This document shows positions 56,645 to 64,000 of a stretch of 64,000 nt of DNA, piece by piece. The translations under genes were made by a program, and so were the position numbers. The first letter of the stretch is position 1. Each line of letters begins with the position of its first letter. The notes under the pieces were generated by a model. The model saw only the letters and a program-made list of their open reading frames with translations. It had not been told where the DNA came from and made no database searches. Source of the DNA: Bacillota bacterium (lineage in GTDB: Bacteria > Bacillota > Clostridia > Acetivibrionales > DTU013); assembly GCA_023426125.1 (NCBI GenBank), contig JAFABI010000052.1:1-64000 (forward strand), given 5' to 3'.

Positions 56645-57679
56645 TCAGCAATACCATCTCCAAAAAAGGCTACCAATTAATTGTGATGTAAATAACGGTT
56701 GGTATTTCCACAGCTTTATCAAAAAAGAATACTTTCCTCTATATTTGCTCAGACTGGGTATTTTTTTATTAAAATCATATGTATATGATACCAGGGGTAC
56801 AGTTTTTGCACCAAAGCCTTCTTTTGCCTTGATGAGTCCGGTACCGTTAAATAATGATGTCCCCATGTTAAGCGCCTTACAGCCATTCTCCATACATATA
56901 TCAATAGCTTTCCAATTCATTGAGGCATAAGGCCTCATTTTCATATATTCTGGTAAAGCGGCTGAGTACTTGATAATTGAAATTTCCTTACCTTGAAATA
57001 GTAAAATGCCTGAGATCATTTTTCTTCCTGACATACCTTTTATAAGAAGCAGCTCTCCTTTTCCCAGGTCATTCCACAAATGTTTGAAATAAGAAAAAGG
57101 ATACATCGGAGTACCATATCTTCGCATGTTCTTACTCATTATTATATAGAACGTTACCATATCTTTAAAATCTGATGATATATCTATATGCAACCCATGA
57201 TTCCTTGCAAGTCTCATATCACTTTTTCTTTTTTTGATATACTTATTATTTTCCTTAATATAATCAAGACATATTTCAGATATAACTAAATCAATATTAT
57301 CATTGAAGTTTAAACCCTTTAGTATCCTGTGATTCGAATCCCTGGTACGGATATCAATATGTTTTATACAATTATCTTTCGCAAACTTCATAATAGCCTC
57401 ATATAATTCAACAGACGCATCAGTATCACTTAACTTGATACAATCGCCATAACTCCCGTCATACGGCAGTGATACAATCTTCTTTCCAAGTATTGGCATT
57501 GATACAACAACAAAAGGCAGTATATTTGTAACTTTATTATTATTGTACTGTTTTGCGAAATAAGGCTTATGCCCATATACCTTACACAATAAATCAATGT
57601 ACTTGTAACTCTGGGGTAATGCCAAAGATGGATTTCCTATTAATTCATTCGCCTCACTATCTATTTTTATTGAAAGCAT
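56645..57679 (-). CDS. FemAB/GNAT-like acyltransferase (GNAT_acetyltransf_6 type)
   Basis: 344 aa with two GNAT-like halves, as in FemAB peptidoglycan bridge enzymes and exopolysaccharide-associated acyltransferases. The clearest segment is the C-terminal half: GELLLIKGMSGRKMISGILLF, then the NMGTSLFNGTGLIKAKEGFGA block, which is characteristic of the family. It probably acylates an amino group. The gene overlaps the upstream DegT-type aminotransferase gene by 23 bases, so a coupled pair that makes and then acylates an amino sugar or amine is the best inference. AAAGGGGG precedes ATG 57679. Confidence 0.82.
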   Translation of the reverse strand: MLSIKIDSEANELIGNPSLALPQSYKYIDLLCKVYGHKPYFAKQYNNNKVTNILPFVVVSMPILGKKIVSLPYDGSYGDCIKLSDTDASVELYEAIMKFAKDNCIKHIDIRTRDSNHRILKGLNFNDNIDLVISEICLDYIKENNKYIKKRKSDMRLARNHGLHIDISSDFKDMVTFYIIMSKNMRRYGTPMYPFSYFKHLWNDLGKGELLLIKGMSGRKMISGILLFQGKEISIIKYSAALPEYMKMRPYASMNWKAIDICMENGCKALNMGTSLFNGTGLIKAKEGFGAKTVPLVSYTYDFNKKIPSLSKYRGKYSFLIKLWKYQPLFTSQLIGSLFWRWYC

Positions 57680-58694
57680 ACCTAAATGCCCCCTTTAATA
57701 TCACATTAGAAAAAATCCGGCATTCGGAGTAAAGCTTATCAGCCCTTTTAAATACGCCAGGCTTATGTGGATTTCTCCATGCCTCTATTGAAAACAATTC
57801 CAGTAAAAAATTCTTTCTATGTATAATACCAATCAATTGTTTAGGTCTGATACCTGTCTGTTCATCTAATAATCCGGGGGTTGTAATAAATTCGGAGTAC
57901 ATCATACAGAATTTTTCGTATTGCTTTTCTTGCAGATGATTGGCTTCATTTTTTAACTCTCTACAGGTAAGTGATGCAGACAGACCAGTCATATGAAAAA
58001 AATCATTACTAAAACTATCAGGATTATAAGTGATTCTAAAGATCGTCCGGATCTTTAATAAGCTTTTAAATACAAGCATAGGTAATAAAGATCCCTTTAC
58101 CTCCCAAATAGAACCCAAAAATCTATAAATATATAAAGGAATATACTTAAAATGATTAATGCTCTTTTTATATTTACTTTGCAGGTATAGCATCTTTGCA
58201 AATATTGATTTATCATTTGTCGCTAAACAAGCACCTTGAAAATTTATGAACGATTTAGTGAAACTCAAGAGAGTATAATCACCAAAAGTACCTAATTTTT
58301 TATGACGGTATTCCCTGTAAATAGAATGCACAATATCCTCAATTACCAGAATACCATTTTTTCTGGCTATGTCCACAATTCGCTCAATTGATGCAGATGT
58401 TCCATATGTATGTACAACATATATTATTCTTGTTTTATTAGTGATTGTCTCCAGTAACCTATCCGGACAGATATTCAATGTATCTTCTTCACAATCCACA
58501 TATTTGATTTTGACTCCTGCCAGCCTTACTACTTCATATATACTGGAAGACGTAAATGCAGGAAGGATAATTTCATCGTCATACTTCAAATCCAACGACT
58601 TCAATAAAAGATATAGACAATTTCGTGCATAGCCACAAAATATATAATGTTTAAATGGTAATATTTCTTTTAAAAGTCTTTCCAATGAATCCAT
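57657..58694 (-). CDS. DegT/DnrJ/EryC1-type PLP aminotransferase
   Basis: 345 aa. Family motifs: DDEIILPAFTSSSIYEVV, the TRIIYVVHTYG strand, VIEDIVHSIY with the PLP-contacting Asp, GTFGDYTLLSFTKS with the internal aldimine Lys, and GACLATND. Members transaminate keto sugars to amino sugars. It is clearly different from the AHBA synthase at 36369-37565: it lacks the FPEWP start and the QNGK motif. Its overlap with a FemAB-like acyltransferase gene and proximity to membrane glycosyltransferases suggest amino-sugar or cell-surface chemistry rather than the aryl starter. GGAGAG precedes ATG 58694. Confidence 0.88.
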   Translation of the reverse strand: MDSLERLLKEILPFKHYIFCGYARNCLYLLLKSLDLKYDDEIILPAFTSSSIYEVVRLAGVKIKYVDCEEDTLNICPDRLLETITNKTRIIYVVHTYGTSASIERIVDIARKNGILVIEDIVHSIYREYRHKKLGTFGDYTLLSFTKSFINFQGACLATNDKSIFAKMLYLQSKYKKSINHFKYIPLYIYRFLGSIWEVKGSLLPMLVFKSLLKIRTIFRITYNPDSFSNDFFHMTGLSASLTCRELKNEANHLQEKQYEKFCMMYSEFITTPGLLDEQTGIRPKQLIGIIHRKNFLLELFSIEAWRNPHKPGVFKRADKLYSECRIFSNVILKGAFRYAFNKNR

Positions 58695-58733
58695 TATAGC
58701 TCTCCTTCATATAATCCAAGCGGTATAACAAGG

Positions 58734-60503
58734 TCACTTTATGCTCTTCCGATGCATAAAAATAAATTTAGGGCCGTCGGTAACTGTAGTAAATTTATGG
58801 TAATCAAGGTCAGGGATATTTGACATAGGTATATCTATTGATTTTGATTCAAAAATATCGTATTCGGATTTCGATTTTTCCAAATAACCTGGGTCATCAA
58901 ATAGAAATGTGTTGTAACCCTGCATTAAAATAATCCAATCGATGGACTGATCAGGAGCATATGTTAAATATGAATATTTCTTTTGATTAATTGTATTATT
59001 ATACATATTGAATTTTTCGTTTAAATTTTTTACAACACGCAACTTTGTATAAAATATAATTGGTTCACATTCAAATTCTCCTCCCATAATGAATACTGTC
59101 TCATCTTGTGAACCATATTTCATCAATGTTTTGGTAATCTCTTCTGCCGGACAATCATAATCATTTGTCAATTCCTTGAGATAATTTAAAAAATATGACT
59201 CTATTTTAATGTTTTTTAGATATTTCTTTAGAGGCTCTATTGTTAAGTTGGTCAACGTAACCGGTGAAGCAACTAAAAATCGGTTAGTGGTTTCATTATA
59301 CATGGACAAATAATTATTTGTACTGTTATTTGTATTTTTAAAATCCTTATCCATCAAGAAATATGGGGCAATATTAAACAAATTACATGATATTATAATA
59401 GTATAAAGTATAATACTAAAAAGCTTACTATGCTTATATACATAATAAATAAAAGTTGTAAGAATAAATGGAGCTGCTACGACTGCGCACAACAAATAAT
59501 GGTTTACTAATACCTGCCTGGGAGCTGCTACGATAATTATATTACTGATAAGTATAAATACAAAAATAATATTTTGTTTTGTAAACATAGTTCTTTTAGG
59601 CTTTTTTACAATATCGGAATATATTCGTAGTATTAAGACAAATCCGATCATTATTAAAAAAGGCAACAGGTATGCATGTATTTTCCAAACCACCATTAAA
59701 ATCTTAACAGCAAAATTCGTATCCAATTTAGTGACAAAGGTTGTCGGAGTATTCGATAAAACATTCGCATAAATATACCAAGGAGACCATAGTAATATAC
59801 CAAATCCGATATTCAATATTATTTTACGAAATAAAAAAGGCTTTACAAGGATCAGATATGATACTATACCCCCTATTAAAACAAAACCCGATAAATGGTC
59901 AGAGTAAAAAAGTAAAGCAAAAGAAATCGATAAAAATACTCTAACAATCATAAGATTCATTAAAGTGTATTCTTTTTTTTGCTCGTAATAATCAAAGAGC
60001 TTATAAAGCATTAAAAGAGATAAGCTGCAAAAGAAAAAAACCAAGGGGTAATACCTGCATTGTCTTGAGTATAATAAAAATGGTATGTATATTGAAAAGG
60101 TAAACGCAGTTAAGTTCGCAATACTTTCTCTCCTGAACACCTTTTTTGCTAAAAACCAAATAACGACAATTGTAAAGATAGAAAAGAGAGTAAATGGCAA
60201 GCGAGCCGCAAAGGTCGTTTTACCCAATAACTTTATAGAAATCCCTGCTATATAATATTGTAGCCATCCATGGGCAATTTCAACAAAATGATCATTGAAA
60301 TGGCTACCATCGGCGTTAGTCACAAGATTTTTACCATCCCAAACTTGTGGATATCCGTATAACATAGTATTGTACCCAATTTGAGCAGTACTTGCCTCAT
60401 CTTTCCATAGATACATGCTATCAAAATTGTATAATATTAGAATTGAAGCAAGTATGACAATAATATATAATACTTTATATTGCTTGAAATGTTTTTTTAC
60501 CAT
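58734..60503 (-). CDS. GT39/PMT-type membrane glycosyltransferase
   Basis: 589 aa with about 11-12 membrane helices followed by a soluble C-terminal part of ~190 residues that should face outward. The first extracytoplasmic loop holds the catalytic Asp-Glu pair (Asp35-Glu36 in LWKDEAST), the hallmark of GT-C enzymes that use polyprenyl-phosphate sugars; YGYPQVWDGKNL follows. It is a paralogue of the next gene upstream. The likely reaction is transfer of a sugar from undecaprenyl phosphate to an acceptor on the outer face; the acceptor could be the secreted metabolite or a surface glycan. The lipid donor could come from the GT2/DUF2304 pair at 34543-35621. AAAGGAA precedes ATG 60503. Confidence 0.85.
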   Translation of the reverse strand: MVKKHFKQYKVLYIIVILASILILYNFDSMYLWKDEASTAQIGYNTMLYGYPQVWDGKNLVTNADGSHFNDHFVEIAHGWLQYYIAGISIKLLGKTTFAARLPFTLFSIFTIVVIWFLAKKVFRRESIANLTAFTFSIYIPFLLYSRQCRYYPLVFFFCSLSLLMLYKLFDYYEQKKEYTLMNLMIVRVFLSISFALLFYSDHLSGFVLIGGIVSYLILVKPFLFRKIILNIGFGILLWSPWYIYANVLSNTPTTFVTKLDTNFAVKILMVVWKIHAYLLPFLIMIGFVLILRIYSDIVKKPKRTMFTKQNIIFVFILISNIIIVAAPRQVLVNHYLLCAVVAAPFILTTFIYYVYKHSKLFSIILYTIIISCNLFNIAPYFLMDKDFKNTNNSTNNYLSMYNETTNRFLVASPVTLTNLTIEPLKKYLKNIKIESYFLNYLKELTNDYDCPAEEITKTLMKYGSQDETVFIMGGEFECEPIIFYTKLRVVKNLNEKFNMYNNTINQKKYSYLTYAPDQSIDWIILMQGYNTFLFDDPGYLEKSKSEYDIFESKSIDIPMSNIPDLDYHKFTTVTDGPKFIFMHRKSIK

Positions 60504-60547
60504 ATAGAGTTCCTTTCCAGATATCTGCTTTACATTGACTGTTCTAT

Positions 60548-62476
60548 TTACTTCAACTGCTCTTCTTCAATAATATGCTCCGCACTGATTTCATTAGTTG
60601 TTTTACGGTTTCTAAAAATATAAAATCCGGGATAAGACTTATCCGTAAAGAATGTATGCGCCCATATCTCAAACCATGGATCGGCTTCCGGATAATTAAT
60701 ATAAAATCTTTCAAAGAAGTCTTCATCATACCAAACCGGCAATTTGCCATTCAGGTATTTGGGTTCATCGATTTTTCTTTCAATAATCCAGTCGCATTGT
60801 TCAATGGGATATTTCGTTAAATACTCATACCTGCTGGCATTGGGATAATTTTTATATTCAGAGGGAAATGCCTTCCAGCTTGGATTCAGACGATTTACTA
60901 CTGTCATACCCGTATAGTATGCTATCGTTTCATATTGATAACCTACCACATATACCTTATCGTTTTTATTCCCATATTTTTGTAGGAAGTTTATCATGCC
61001 TTTATCAGCATCAGAATATTCGTTTGAGATTTCCTCCAGGAAATCAATGAAATAGGAGGTTACATTACACTTATTATTCAGAAATTCAGATAGACCCGCT
61101 TTTTTATTGGAGTATCCAATTTTAGTGCTACTAAAAAATGGCACAGGAGATTTTATGAAACTCTCAACTATTTTGGGATTCAAATTGCTTTCTTTAATGG
61201 CTATATATGGTGATATATTAATAATATTCGTGAATATTATTAAGCATAGAATTGTAAGTCCGAATACACGATCCTTTTTATATAAATAATTAACTATATA
61301 AGAGTTTAGTATATATAAGAATGGTATTGAGATAATCAGCCACTTTCTTTCCAGCAAGTTATCAAATAATGATACTATTAAAAGATTGCATATTACATAC
61401 CCTACTATAATAAACTTGTTCCTGGTTTCAACGATACTAAACCTTTTGCCTGGTTTTGGCATTGTAAAAATCTTGTTATCCCTGTAAGTAATATTTATCC
61501 AATCAGGCGTGTTGTCAAGATGACTTCTTTTTGCTACAAAATTTTTATTCTTTTTTTTCCTACTGGTTATGTAAGTATAAAAAAGATAAATCAATATTAA
61601 AGGAATAAAAGGGAAGAAATAGGTATGGATTTGCCATAAATAGCCTAAAATTAGCTGCCAAAAGTATTCAACGCCTGTAAATCCAATTATCCCTGCCTGA
61701 TTCAGGGTCATTCTGTTATATATATACCAAGGAAGAGTAAGTACTGCAATACAACTCAAGGAAAGAGCAATTCCGGGAAAATTGCTCCTTTTTCTATCAA
61801 ATAATATATAAGATAAACCTAACACCAATACTGCAATAAAAAAAAATATATATAAACTATGAAAAAGAAGAATGGATGAAAAAGTAAATCCTATCCAATT
61901 AAGCACATTCAGCTTTTCCATATACTTAATATAGAAGTAAACCGTCATTATGGTAAAAGTCAGTGCAGGGGATAAATAATACGTTACCCTTATATACAAC
62001 AATACTTGTACGGACAATGTGTATAAACATAATGCAATTATTGATATGGAAGCATTGTTCGTCAATCTTCGAGTCAAAAAATAGAAGTATATTGCTCCTA
62101 CAATACCTACCAGCACAAAAACTGCTCTCATGCAAACAACACTGCCAAGGGCATCCCCATTGAGCATTATATTTATCAATTGACCAAATGCTGATAAATA
62201 AAAAGACAACCAGTTACTTTGCATAAAAACCAGTTTATCACTTAATTCATTTCCATTCCTGGACGTTATCAAATTTTGTCCATCCCATGCAGCCGGATAA
62301 CCAAACTTTAATATGTTCCTACCAAGCATTGCATTTACAGACTCATCAATAGATAAATATCTGTTACCTAAATTCATAAAAGCCAATACTGCCATAATTA
62401 AAATCAATGCTGCTGATATATATGTTTCTTTTTTAATGTTTTTTATAGGAATTACTATAATTTTACCTTCTTTCAT
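60548..62476 (-). CDS. GT39/PMT-type membrane glycosyltransferase (paralogue)
   Basis: 642 aa. An N-terminal membrane anchor, then the catalytic Asp44-Glu45 pair in LSIDESVN and the loop FGYPAAWDGQNL, which it shares with its downstream paralogue. About 12 helices and a ~200-residue outward C-terminal domain follow. Same inferred reaction: sugar transfer from a lipid-linked donor on the outer membrane face. A lysine-rich cytoplasmic loop (TSRKKKNKNF) interrupts the helices in the middle. The ribosome binding site before ATG 62476 is weak. A decayed third copy lies directly upstream, so the family has expanded locally. Substrate and acceptor unknown. Confidence 0.85.
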   Translation of the reverse strand: MKEGKIIVIPIKNIKKETYISAALILIMAVLAFMNLGNRYLSIDESVNAMLGRNILKFGYPAAWDGQNLITSRNGNELSDKLVFMQSNWLSFYLSAFGQLINIMLNGDALGSVVCMRAVFVLVGIVGAIYFYFLTRRLTNNASISIIALCLYTLSVQVLLYIRVTYYLSPALTFTIMTVYFYIKYMEKLNVLNWIGFTFSSILLFHSLYIFFFIAVLVLGLSYILFDRKRSNFPGIALSLSCIAVLTLPWYIYNRMTLNQAGIIGFTGVEYFWQLILGYLWQIHTYFFPFIPLILIYLFYTYITSRKKKNKNFVAKRSHLDNTPDWINITYRDNKIFTMPKPGKRFSIVETRNKFIIVGYVICNLLIVSLFDNLLERKWLIISIPFLYILNSYIVNYLYKKDRVFGLTILCLIIFTNIINISPYIAIKESNLNPKIVESFIKSPVPFFSSTKIGYSNKKAGLSEFLNNKCNVTSYFIDFLEEISNEYSDADKGMINFLQKYGNKNDKVYVVGYQYETIAYYTGMTVVNRLNPSWKAFPSEYKNYPNASRYEYLTKYPIEQCDWIIERKIDEPKYLNGKLPVWYDEDFFERFYINYPEADPWFEIWAHTFFTDKSYPGFYIFRNRKTTNEISAEHIIEEEQLK

Positions 62477-62541
62477 TGAAAATTAGTAAGAGTATAGTTT
62501 ATTACGATATACTTTCACCAATGGAACCTCCATTTTGGTTC

Positions 62542-62997
62542 TTAAAACATACTGGTATATTTCGGAAGTACCAAAACAGGATCTCCCTTCTTAGAATTCT
62601 TTTTCACATATTCGATAGCTACTTTAATTATTATCTTTGCTATTATAAATATCAATCCAATACTTATATAAATATGATCCAGCTTTGCAATATTTTTTTT
62701 AATAGTCTTCCAAACTGCATACAATATAACTATCAGAAGGAGTTGCTAAATACCATAGATGTTGTCATCTTTTTTATCGAAAATAATATAACATAAAAAA
62801 AGACTACCTACTATTATAAAAAAGTATAAATAAAAAGAATGAAACAATAATATGAGGCAAATAGAGAGGCCTATCAAATTTTTTACTAATGGTTTATTTA
62901 TTAACCTGTTATAGGCCAAATATACAGCCAACACAAAAAATAAACAAAGAGAATAATAACGCACACATTTTATGGTTACTTTCTTTTTCATTCCCAA
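62542..62997 (-). pseudogene. decayed fragment of a GT39/PMT-type glycosyltransferase
   Basis: The 535-base stretch between the nitroreductase and the intact GT39 gene contains a broken copy of the latter. From ATG 62997 an 83-codon frame matches the middle of the neighbour: the run LIGLSICLILLFHSFYLYFF and the following IIFDKK correspond to WIGF...LLFHSLYIFFF and ILFDRK there. It ends at a TAG (62746-62748), and the same frame continues for another 67 codons with a membrane helix and a piece like the C-terminal domain (KKGDPVLVLP), ending at 62542. The expected first ~190 residues, with the catalytic Asp-Glu, and much of the rest are missing. Not functional as a glycosyltransferase. I see nothing else in this gap. 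Confidence 0.7.
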
Positions 62998-63011
62998 AGA
63001 AATTATTGAGC

Positions 63012-63581
63012 TTAACGCAAGTAATTTACCACGTTATTTTTTCTTGGGGTTACCTTCTGGCTCTCTATGCTTTTATATCCAAATACCGCAGAGTACAAAG
63101 GCTTGAATCCTTTAGGTATGCATAACTCATCCATTAAGCTCTCGCCTCTTTTTGTTTTAAAAAGATTGGCAGTGGCACTAATCCAACATGAGCCTATATC
63201 CATAGATGTAGCAGCTACCAACATATTTTCCAATGCTGCAGCACAATCCACACAAGATAAATTGTATTTCATATCGCATGAAACTATTATTAATGTAGGC
63301 GCATGAAAAAAAACATGGTAATTTTCAAGCTCGCTCTTTTCCTGAATTGTTTTGTTAAAAAATTTATCTATAAAATTCATGTATTTTATACAAGAGAGAT
63401 TTAACATTTCCAGAGTTTTTCTATTTTGTATTACTGTAAAATGCCATGATTGCTGGTTCATTGCACTTGGAGCATGCATACCGGCTAACAAAATATTTTG
63501 CAGTTCTTCTTCTTTTATCTGTTCATCTTTATAAGCCCTTATACTGCGCCTGTTCATTATGCAATCAATTGTCTCTTTCAT
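63012..63581 (-). CDS. nitroreductase family FMN protein
   Basis: About 189 aa, within the usual size. The N-terminal RRSIRAYKDEQI and the APSAMNQQSWHF segment form the FMN site of the nitroreductase fold; the late GESLMDELCIPKGFKPLYSAVFGY stretch is also typical. Such enzymes reduce nitro groups, quinones or enones, or oxidise thiazolines and oxazolines to azoles (McbC/BlmIII-like); the sequence does not decide. I start it at ATG 63581 with GGGGTGG just upstream; an in-frame GTG at 63590 falls inside that site. It may be the entry of the biosynthetic locus or an unrelated neighbour. Confidence 0.88.
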   Translation of the reverse strand: MKETIDCIMNRRSIRAYKDEQIKEEELQNILLAGMHAPSAMNQQSWHFTVIQNRKTLEMLNLSCIKYMNFIDKFFNKTIQEKSELENYHVFFHAPTLIIVSCDMKYNLSCVDCAAALENMLVAATSMDIGSCWISATANLFKTKRGESLMDELCIPKGFKPLYSAVFGYKSIESQKVTPRKNNVVNYLR

Positions 63582-63612
63582 TTTATCCACCCCGTTTTAA
63601 TTAACTCCATAA

Positions 63613-64000
63613 CTATCTGCCATAGATTCTGGCATGTCCAAGGCCCATTGAAACCCTGTCCGGCAGCTTATCCTTCAGTGTAAATAGCCTGTCTTCTTCC
63701 ATATCATATACCATAAAGCTTTCTTGTGACCCAATGATAATATATCTGCCATCCCGAGAAGCATTTAATGTAAAGAAAATATCCTTTCTTTCAGAACATA
63801 GTGCATTTCCTGTCTTTGAAAAATCAAGATGGACAGGCTTGCCGACTTCAATCTTCTTATAGAGGCTCATGTCTTTGGCATATACAATATAGATCCTGTT
63901 TTGGAACGAAGATGCTGCAATATATGTTTCATTTTTATAATTAAATACATCATGCTGATACATCCTGAAAAGCTCTCTATCCGTATATACACCGATTATT
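63613..64000 (-). CDS. 3' end of a beta-propeller-like protein (partial, continues beyond right edge)
   Basis: An open frame enters from the right edge and ends at 63613, giving at least 128 residues. Repeated short strands with turns such as ASSFQNRIYIVYAKDMS, VHLDFSKTGNAL and NASRDGRYIIIGSQES look like blades of a beta-propeller (YVTN/WD-like), where ligand binding or lactone hydrolysis are common. No catalytic motif is visible in this part. It lies 31 bases before the nitroreductase start and shares its direction, so it may be co-transcribed. Function not assignable. Confidence 0.65.
   Translation of the reverse strand, partial: IIGVYTDRELFRMYQHDVFNYKNETYIAASSFQNRIYIVYAKDMSLYKKIEVGKPVHLDFSKTGNALCSERKDIFFTLNASRDGRYIIIGSQESFMVYDMEEDRLFTLKDKLPDRVSMGLGHARIYGR

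Overview
This window is one side of a very large hybrid non-ribosomal peptide / polyketide biosynthetic locus. Every supported gene lies on the minus strand, so transcription runs from right to left; genes abut or overlap, and I see no convincing promoter or terminator inside. AT-rich DNA, strong AAGGAGG-type ribosome binding sites and a free-AT (trans-AT) polyketide style point to a Firmicute, most likely a clostridium; the genus is not determinable by eye. The left third looks richer in G+C than the right third.

Layout in the direction of transcription (right to left). 64000-62480: the end of a beta-propeller-like gene, a nitroreductase, and a decayed glycosyltransferase copy. 62476-51947: two large membrane glycosyltransferases (GT39/PMT type), a DegT-type aminotransferase overlapping a FemAB/GNAT-like acyltransferase, a short-chain dehydrogenase, an ABC ATPase without a visible permease, a radical SAM protein with a B12-binding-type N-terminus, and a CPA2 cation/proton antiporter. 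51931-40734: an A-PCP-C NRPS with an atypical adenylation pocket, an aminotransferase, a free ACP, an unusual AT-KS-KR-ACP polyketide synthase ending in a papain/BtrH-like cysteine domain, and another free ACP. 40706-33466: an aryl-acid AMP ligase followed by a recognisable 3-amino-5-hydroxybenzoate (AHBA) set, namely a broken RifL-like oxidoreductase, a ROK kinase (RifN-like), a type II dehydroquinase (RifJ-like), AHBA synthase (RifK-like), a HAD phosphatase (RifM-like) and a DAHP synthase (RifH role). A GT2 glycosyltransferase plus DUF2304 membrane protein is inserted in this set. 33460-29037: a BtrH-like acyltransferase, a type II thioesterase, an ACP, a PP-loop ATPase and a beta-lactamase-like serine hydrolase. 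29009-1: the main assembly line, an NRPS (C-A-PCP-E-C-A-PCP-C-A-PCP-half C), a free AT, a PKS (KS-KR-ACP), a second free AT, a hybrid (KS-KR-ACP-C-A-PCP) and a PKS (KS-DH-KR..., cut by the left edge).

Working model (inference): an aryl starter, plausibly AHBA, is loaded on a free ACP by the AMP ligase, extended by the AT-KS-KR-ACP protein and passed on by BtrH-like cysteine enzymes. The large NRPS adds a D-configured residue and probably two glycines. Malonyl units for the KS modules come from free-standing ATs. GT2/DUF2304 and the PMT-like enzymes may glycosylate the product on the outer face of the membrane. AHBA genes in an anaerobe-like Firmicute locus, combined with trans-AT logic, BtrH-like domains and a deleted rifL, are the most unusual aspects.
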